Part shown: in pieces, positions 58,876 through 64,000 of the stretch
How positions within the stretch are numbered: position 1 is the first letter of the stretch
Layout: the number at the start of each line of letters is the position of its first letter
Assembly (NCBI RefSeq): GCF_002245655.1
Contig: NZ_NOIH01000005.1
Span: forward strand, 1 to 64,000
DNA: 64,000 nt
Direction of reading: 5' to 3'
Origin: Thauera propionica
Lineage (GTDB): Bacteria > Pseudomonadota > Gammaproteobacteria > Burkholderiales > Rhodocyclaceae
Program-made: the position numbers and the translations under genes
The notes under the pieces: model-generated
What the model was told of the DNA's origin: nothing
The model's input: only the letters and a program-made list of their open reading frames with translations
Database searches by the model: none

Positions 58876-59387
58876 TGGCTGTGCGCACGGCCACCTTGTG
58901 GCGGCTGGCACAGGACTGGGTCGACCTCGAGACTGGTACGCGGCTGTGCGCGGCGGAGGATTTCTCGTGCGCAGGCAACGGTGCAGCGGCCGTCGGTGGT
59001 CGCTGGAACAGCGTCGGCCGACCGGTCATCTACCTGGCAGACAGCCTTGCGCTGGCGCAGCTCGAGAAGCGGGTACATACGCCGCTGCGTCCCCCGCGGG
59101 ACCTGGTCGCCGTCGAGGTGATCCTGCCCGCGGCAGCCGTGACCGCCGCCGAGACGGTCGAGCCTCCTGAAGGCTGGGATGCGGACAACGTCGACTGGTC
59201 GGTGGGCATCACGGTGTCTCAGCGCCTCGGCGACGACTGGCTGGCGCGTGGCGCGTCGCTGTTACTGCGCGTGCCCTCGGTCGTGGTGCCGGTGGGATGG
59301 AACTACCTGTTGAACCCGACTCACCCCGATGCGCGGCGGGTGGCGACGCGGCGCGTTGAATACCGGCCCGATCGGCGCTTGTGGTAA
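58875..59387 (+). CDS. RES-domain toxin
   Basis: 170 residues, normal for the family. Characterised RES toxins (MbcT, Xre-RES toxins) degrade NAD+ or transfer ADP-ribose. The motif GGRWNSVGRPVIYLADS supplies the conserved Arg43 and Tyr53; Glu64 (LEKRVHT) and a later Ser in LRVPSVVVP complete the expected R-Y-E-S set, and the end WNYLLNPTHPDA is typical. Toxicity is predicted to be active since no key residue is missing. Start codon overlaps the antitoxin stop. Confidence 0.92.
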   Translation: MAVRTATLWRLAQDWVDLETGTRLCAAEDFSCAGNGAAAVGGRWNSVGRPVIYLADSLALAQLEKRVHTPLRPPRDLVAVEVILPAAAVTAAETVEPPEGWDADNVDWSVGITVSQRLGDDWLARGASLLLRVPSVVVPVGWNYLLNPTHPDARRVATRRVEYRPDRRLW

Positions 59388-59511
59388 AGGAGCGCCAGCG
59401 CGTTCCGATGGCTTGCGTCGGGCATGGGCTGAAGGACGTATCGCCCCCAGGTTGTCCCGCAGGTATGATCGAGGCCCTGTATTTGCTCGGTCCGATTGGA
59501 AGCTAGGGTCA

Positions 59512-60366
59512 ATGTCGAGTCTGCGAAGGCGGTTGTTGAAGGCGATCCCGCTTGCGGCGGTCGCATCAATTGCTTTTGCACGCCGGCCTGACGAACTCAG
59601 CCTGGGCATCGTGCCGCTCAATTCGGCGATCGCCCTGCTCAATACACACCAGCCCATCCGTTTGCATGTCGCAGAGAGGCTCGGGCACCCGGTCGGCATG
59701 TATACGGCGCCCGATTTCCGCAGTTTCCTGCTCGATATCATCGGCGCTCGTCACGACCTCCTGATCGCGCCGCCTCATTTCGCGCTGATCGCGAGCGAGG
59801 GGGGATACGTGCCTCTGGTGACTTATTCGTCCGCGGTGGAGTTGATCGCCATTGTGCGCACCGATAGCGACATCGACTCGCTCGCCGGACTTGCCGGCCG
59901 CACCATCGCCGTCTCGAGCCGCCTTGCTTTCGCGACGCTGGCCGGCGAGAAGGCAATGCTTGATCTCGGGCTTTCGGAACCCGGACATTACCGCATGCAG
60001 GAGTACGCCACGGCCGGGGCAGCGATGACCGCCGTGGCCCTCGGCAAGGCCGATGCCTGCTTCAGCGCGGCCCACGCACTGAGGCAGATGCCGGACGACG
60101 TGCGAGTCCGGCTTGCGTCAATCCCGCTCTCGTACTGGACGATCAACATCGTCATGCTTGCGCACTCGCGCCTGGGCGAGGGGGTGATCAGTGGCATCCG
60201 GGCGGCGTTGGCGACCTTCCCGGGTTCGGTCGAAGGCCGGGCGTTCTTCGAACGGACGGGGTTTGGCGGATTTCGGCCCGTCGACCGGGCAGAACTGGAA
60301 GGCGTTCGCTCCCTTGCGCGCCTGACGGTCATGAGGGCCGGACTCGAGGGTGTTCTGCCGCAATGA
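59512..60366 (+). CDS. PhnD-like periplasmic binding protein coupled to a GGDEF-EAL enzyme
   Basis: 284 residues from the ATG at 59512. An arginine-rich signal peptide (SLRRRLLKAIPLAAVASIAFA) precedes a phosphate/phosphonate-type binding fold: LHVAERLGHPVGMYTAPDFR, LLIAPPHFALIASEGGYVPL, LAGRTIAVSSRLAFATLAGE, FFERTGFGGFRPVDRAELEG. No ABC permease or ATPase follows; instead its stop overlaps by 4 bp the start of a membrane GGDEF-EAL protein. This arrangement suggests a periplasmic sensor for c-di-GMP signalling, comparable in layout to NspS-MbaA of Vibrio. Ligand unknown. Confidence 0.85.
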   Translation: MSSLRRRLLKAIPLAAVASIAFARRPDELSLGIVPLNSAIALLNTHQPIRLHVAERLGHPVGMYTAPDFRSFLLDIIGARHDLLIAPPHFALIASEGGYVPLVTYSSAVELIAIVRTDSDIDSLAGLAGRTIAVSSRLAFATLAGEKAMLDLGLSEPGHYRMQEYATAGAAMTAVALGKADACFSAAHALRQMPDDVRVRLASIPLSYWTINIVMLAHSRLGEGVISGIRAALATFPGSVEGRAFFERTGFGGFRPVDRAELEGVRSLARLTVMRAGLEGVLPQ

Positions 60367-61793
60367 CGATCTCACTGCTACCGCGTTCCTTCCGCGCACG
60401 CCTCGTAGGCGCGGGCCTGATTGTTGGCGCAGTGGTGCTGGGGCTGCTGTTCATCACCAATCTGTTGTTGATCGAGCGTTACCTCGACCATCAGACCAAT
60501 GCGCGCACGGAGGCCAGTCACGATCCGCTCACGCAGGTGTTCAACCGCCGCGCGTTCGAGACGCATCTGCAGGCGGTGCTGGGAGATTCCGCAACGCATC
60601 CGGTTGTAGTCCTGTACATCGACCTCGACCAGTTCAAGGCGGTCAATGACAGTTGCGGCCATGCCGCTGGCGACGAACTGCTGGTCGGCATTGCGCAACG
60701 CCTGTCGGCACGGGTTGGCAGGCGGTTTCTTGCGCGTCTCGGCGGTGACGAGTTCGGCGTCGTGCTGACCGGTGTCGACGAGACCCACGGGGCAGGGCTT
60801 GCTGCCGAGATCATCGCGGAAGTCCGGGGTACGCCTTTCATCTGGGAGGGACGTTCCTACCGCGTTGGTGCCAGCATCGGCGTTGCTTCCAGCAAAGCGG
60901 CTGGCCTGAGCCCCAAGGCATTGATGATTGCCGCGGATACCGCGTGCTTCGGCGCGAAGGAACTCGGGCGCAACCGGGTGCGCCTCTTCGACCCGAACGA
61001 GGAATACTTCCGCCAGCGCGACGAGGATCTGCGCGCGATCTCGCATATCGACGAGGCGCTCGCGGCCGGGCGCTTCGTGCTGTTTCAGCAGCGCCTCATG
61101 CCACTGTCGGAGGGACTGCCGGCTCACGCCGAGGTCCTGCTGCGCGTGCGGAACGCGGAAGGCGGCATCGAGCCGCCCGGGGCGTTCATACGTGCTGCGG
61201 AGCGCTACAACCTGATGGGCTACATCGATCGCTGGGTGGTCGAGGCTTGTTGCCGGCAGTTGGCCGCCTGGCAGGCACAAGATACGGCGCCTGTTGTCGG
61301 CCGTCTTGCGATCAATGTCTCTGGCGCCAGTCTGTCCGATGAACGTTTCCCGGATTTCGTTGCGAGCACGATTCGAGACAATGGGGTGGATCCGGAGCGC
61401 CTGTGCTTCGAGATCACCGAAAGCTGCGCGATCGCCAGCCTGGAAGCCGCACTGGGGTTTATCGATCGCATGCGCAAGATGGGGGCGTCGGTCGCGCTGG
61501 ACGACTTCGGCAGCGGACTCTCCTCGTTTGCGTACCTCAAGCGTTTCGAGGTCGACTACCTGAAGATCGACGGCCTCTTCGTCAGTCATCTCGATCGCGA
61601 TCCCGCCGACCGTGCGACCGTTGCGGCGATGGTGACCCTGGCGCGCGCGAACGGTCTGCGTACCGTCGCCGAGTTCGTCTCGTCGGCCGCGATACTCGAG
61701 GCCTGCGAAGGTCTGGGCATTGATTACGCGCAGGGCTTTCACTGCCACCGTCCCGAGCCGCTGGCTGCGCTCGTTCCGGCCGAGGCTTGCTGA
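60363..61793 (+). CDS. membrane-anchored GGDEF-EAL protein partnered with a PhnD-like binding protein
   Basis: 476 residues. One membrane helix (LVGAGLIVGAVVLGLLFITN, about 14-33) and only about 20 residues to the GGDEF domain, so it has no periplasmic sensor of its own. GGDEF is intact at 127-131 (RLGGDEF). The EAL domain reads EVLLR (E257) instead of EALLR, with FEITES, LDDFGSGLSSFAYLKRFE and KIDGLFV preserved; EVL variants are often active phosphodiesterases, so dual activity is possible. The ATG overlaps the binding-protein stop (ATGA), implying coupled synthesis. Confidence 0.9.
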   Translation: MTISLLPRSFRARLVGAGLIVGAVVLGLLFITNLLLIERYLDHQTNARTEASHDPLTQVFNRRAFETHLQAVLGDSATHPVVVLYIDLDQFKAVNDSCGHAAGDELLVGIAQRLSARVGRRFLARLGGDEFGVVLTGVDETHGAGLAAEIIAEVRGTPFIWEGRSYRVGASIGVASSKAAGLSPKALMIAADTACFGAKELGRNRVRLFDPNEEYFRQRDEDLRAISHIDEALAAGRFVLFQQRLMPLSEGLPAHAEVLLRVRNAEGGIEPPGAFIRAAERYNLMGYIDRWVVEACCRQLAAWQAQDTAPVVGRLAINVSGASLSDERFPDFVASTIRDNGVDPERLCFEITESCAIASLEAALGFIDRMRKMGASVALDDFGSGLSSFAYLKRFEVDYLKIDGLFVSHLDRDPADRATVAAMVTLARANGLRTVAEFVSSAAILEACEGLGIDYAQGFHCHRPEPLAALVPAEAC

Positions 61794-61895
61794 ACGGTTT
61801 CGGCGGGTCGCTCACTGCCTTTCAGCTTGCGCTCGCCCCACGAATTTGCAGCAGGGACGCTTCGCGCTGCGACGACCGATACAATGGCGCCCATC

Positions 61896-64000
61896 ATGCG
61901 TCCACACCCCACTTCCATGACCTCGCTGAAGGCCGCGGCACCCGCGCTTCCCGACCTCCTCTCCGGTGCCATTGCCGGCTACCGCGCCGCTCCCTTCCTG
62001 CCCATGTCGCGCAAGGAGATGGAGGCGCTTGGCTGGGACCAGTGCGACGTCATCCTGGTGACCGGCGACGCCTACATCGACCACCCCAGTTTCGGCATGG
62101 CCCTGGTCGGACGCCTGCTGGAGGCGCACGGCTTTCGCGTGGGCATCATCAGCCAGCCGGACTGGCACTCCGCCGAAGCCTTTCGTGCGCTCGGCAAGCC
62201 GCGCCTGTATTTCGGCATCACCGCCGGCAACATGGATTCGCTGGTCAATCGCTACACCTCGGATCGCAAGATCCGCTCCGAGGACGCCTATACGCCCAAC
62301 GCCGAGGCGGGCAAGCGGCCCGACCGCGCGGTCACGGTCTATGCGCAGCGCGCCCGGGAGGCCTTCCCCGGTACGCCGATCGTCATTGGCAGCATCGAGG
62401 CCTCGCTGCGCCGGATCGCGCATTACGATTACTGGTCGGACAAGGTGCGGCGCTCGGTGCTGCCGGACTCGAAGGCCGACATCCTGCTGTTCGGCAACGC
62501 GGAGCGCGCGCTGGTGGCGCTGACCCACCGCCTGGCGGCAGGCGAGCCGATCGAATCCATTCGCGACCTGCGCGGTACCGCCTTCATGGTCAAGCCGGGC
62601 TGGCAGCCGTCCGGGGACTGGCACGAGATCGATTCACTGGCGCTCGACAAGCCGGGCCGCATCGACGCGCATCCCGACCCCTACGCGATGGAGCCGACGG
62701 CCGCCGCGCCCAAGGCTGCCGCCGACGGTGCGCAGCCGGTGCGCATCGTGCCGGCGGCCGAAAGGGTGGCCGCGCGCCGCGCCGACCGCGCACGCACGGT
62801 GATCCGGCTGCCGTCCTACGAGCAGGTGAAGGACGGCCTGGTGATGTACGCCCACGCCTCTCGGGTGTTCCACCTCGAATCCAACCCGGGCAACGCGCGC
62901 GCGCTGGTGCAGTGCCACGGCGAAGGGCCGGGTGCGCGCGACGTGTGGATCAATCCGCCGCCGGTGCCGCTGACCACGCCCGAGATGGACTTCGTCTACG
63001 ACCGCCCCTACGCCCGCGCACCGCACCCGAGTTACGGCGATGCGCGCATCCCGGCCTGGGACATGATCAAGTTCTCGATCAACATCATGCGCGGCTGTTT
63101 TGGCGGCTGTACCTTCTGTTCGATCACCGAACACGAGGGCCGCATCATCCAGAGCCGGTCGCACGAATCGATCATTCACGAGATCGAGGAGATCCGCGAC
63201 AAGTCACCCGACTTCAAGGGCCACATCACCGACCTCGGCGGGCCGACTGCCAATATGTACCGCATGGCGTGCAAGAGCAAGGCAATCGAGGAGAACTGTC
63301 GCCGCCTGTCCTGCGTGTATCCCGGCATCTGCGAGAACCTCGACACCGACCATTCCTCGCTGGTCCAGTTGTATCGCAAGGCGCGGGCGGTGCCCGGGGT
63401 CAAGCGCATCACCATCGGCTCGGGCCTGCGCTATGACCTGGCCGTGCGCTCGCCCGAGTACGTCAAGGAACTCGTCACCCATCACGTCAGCGGCCTGCTC
63501 AAGATTGCGCCCGAGCACACCGAGGAGAACACGCTCTCCAAGATGATGAAGCCGGGAATCGGCGCCTACGAGGAGTTCGCGCGCATGTTCGAGAAGTACT
63601 CGAAGCTCGCGGGCAAGAAGCAGCACCTGGTGCCGTACTTCATCGCAGCGCACCCGGGTACCACCGACGAGGACATGCTGAACCTCGCGCTGTGGCTCAA
63701 GGCGCACAACTTCCGCCTCGACCAGGTGCAGACCTTCCTGCCCACGCCGATGGCGCTGGCGACCACGATGTACCACTCGCGCAAGAACCCGCTGCGGAAG
63801 GTGTCGGCGGAGTCCGAGACGGTCGAGACGGCGCGTGCCGGCAAGATCCGCAAGCTGCACAAGGCCTTCCTGCGTTGGCACGACCCGGAGAACTGGCCGA
63901 TCCTGCGTGAGGGCTTGATCCAGATGGGACGGGCGGATCTGATCGGTAACGGGCCCAATTGCCTGGTGCCGCGCCAGCAACCCGCAGCGGCTGTGCCGGC
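61896..64000 (+). CDS. YgiQ-family radical SAM protein (3' end outside window)
   Basis: The frame stays open to the end of the window, about 700 residues. The radical SAM Cys motif is [12 protein letters not shown] (CxxxCxxC), with family blocks [40 protein letters not shown] and [17 protein letters not shown]. It is an iron-sulfur, S-adenosylmethionine-dependent enzyme of unknown reaction. Three in-frame ATGs (61884, 61896, 61917) are possible; I chose 61896 because TACAAT at 61880-61885 may be the -10, which would place 61884 at or before the transcript start. No clear ribosome binding site settles it. Confidence 0.85.
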   Translation, partial: MRPHPTSMTSLKAAAPALPDLLSGAIAGYRAAPFLPMSRKEMEALGWDQCDVILVTGDAYIDHPSFGMALVGRLLEAHGFRVGIISQPDWHSAEAFRALGKPRLYFGITAGNMDSLVNRYTSDRKIRSEDAYTPNAEAGKRPDRAVTVYAQRAREAFPGTPIVIGSIEASLRRIAHYDYWSDKVRRSVLPDSKADILLFGNAERALVALTHRLAAGEPIESIRDLRGTAFMVKPGWQPSGDWHEIDSLALDKPGRIDAHPDPYAMEPTAAAPKAAADGAQPVRIVPAAERVAARRADRARTVIRLPSYEQVKDGLVMYAHASRVFHLESNPGNARALVQCHGEGPGARDVWINPPPVPLTTPEMDFVYDRPYARAPHPSYGDARIPAWDMIKFSINIMRGCFGGCTFCSITEHEGRIIQSRSHESIIHEIEEIRDKSPDFKGHITDLGGPTANMYRMACKSKAIEENCRRLSCVYPGICENLDTDHSSLVQLYRKARAVPGVKRITIGSGLRYDLAVRSPEYVKELVTHHVSGLLKIAPEHTEENTLSKMMKPGIGAYEEFARMFEKYSKLAGKKQHLVPYFIAAHPGTTDEDMLNLALWLKAHNFRLDQVQTFLPTPMALATTMYHSRKNPLRKVSAESETVETARAGKIRKLHKAFLRWHDPENWPILREGLIQMGRADLIGNGPNCLVPRQQPAAAVP

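Noticed and set aside
61787-63436. 549-codon plus-strand frame overlapping the YgiQ gene
   Set aside because: Wrong frame: its translation is Arg/Ala/Gly-rich noise, while the frame beginning near 61896 has clear radical SAM motifs.

Overview
The window reads as chromosome from a GC-rich, motile, respiratory betaproteobacterium, most likely Rhodocyclales (Thauera/Azoarcus type). That placement is inferred from codon use, gene families and neighbourhoods (YgiQ, an RpfE-like gene overlapping recJ, prfB and lysS, TrpXYZ-type transporter, FNR-type and FliA-type sites), not from a marker gene. I found no rRNA, tRNA, CRISPR array or prophage. Coding density is very high; only two gaps exceed 300 bp.

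Layout. 1-163 is the right end of an IS3-family element, abutting a small helix-hairpin-helix gene and a MATE exporter. 2.0-9.1 kb is housekeeping: SAM methyltransferase, dtd, metY, an RlmI-type rRNA methyltransferase, two small unknown genes, and a divergent PNPOx-like/MocR pair. 10.0-14.4 kb is an electrophile-defence locus: Old Yellow Enzyme, YqhD-like alcohol dehydrogenase, a NemR-like repressor keeping the redox Cys/Lys pair, and an MFS exporter, with two identical operators. 14.5-17.8 kb is potassium: TrkH facing a KdpE-like regulator and a short KdpD-like kinase. 17.8-26.7 kb holds two envelope transport systems, YhhJ-RbbA-HlyD and an Mla/Mce-type operon with a STAS-fused permease and a possible 27-codon gene. 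Next come a stand-alone SOS-boxed dnaE2, a TrpXYZ-type ABC importer and gltX.

34-61.8 kb mixes housekeeping (mnmC, lysS, prfB with its programmed frameshift, recJ) with signalling and accessory genes: a diguanylate cyclase, a FliA-promoted chemoreceptor with a C-terminal extra domain, cobO, a PhnD-like binding protein behind a perfect FNR-type box, a three-gene MksFEB-type SMC condensin operon without the MksG nuclease, a pair of inverted REP-like repeats, a GGDEF-EAL protein, DUF2254, a RES/Xre toxin-antitoxin pair with a clear promoter and operator, and a second PhnD-like binding protein translationally coupled to a GGDEF-EAL enzyme. The window ends inside a YgiQ-type radical SAM gene.

The candidates most deserving a second look are the PhnD-like/GGDEF-EAL couple (59.5-61.8 kb), the MksFEB operon with its REPIN-like leader (44.8-50.0 kb), the NemR regulon, and TrkH with the reduced KdpDE pair.
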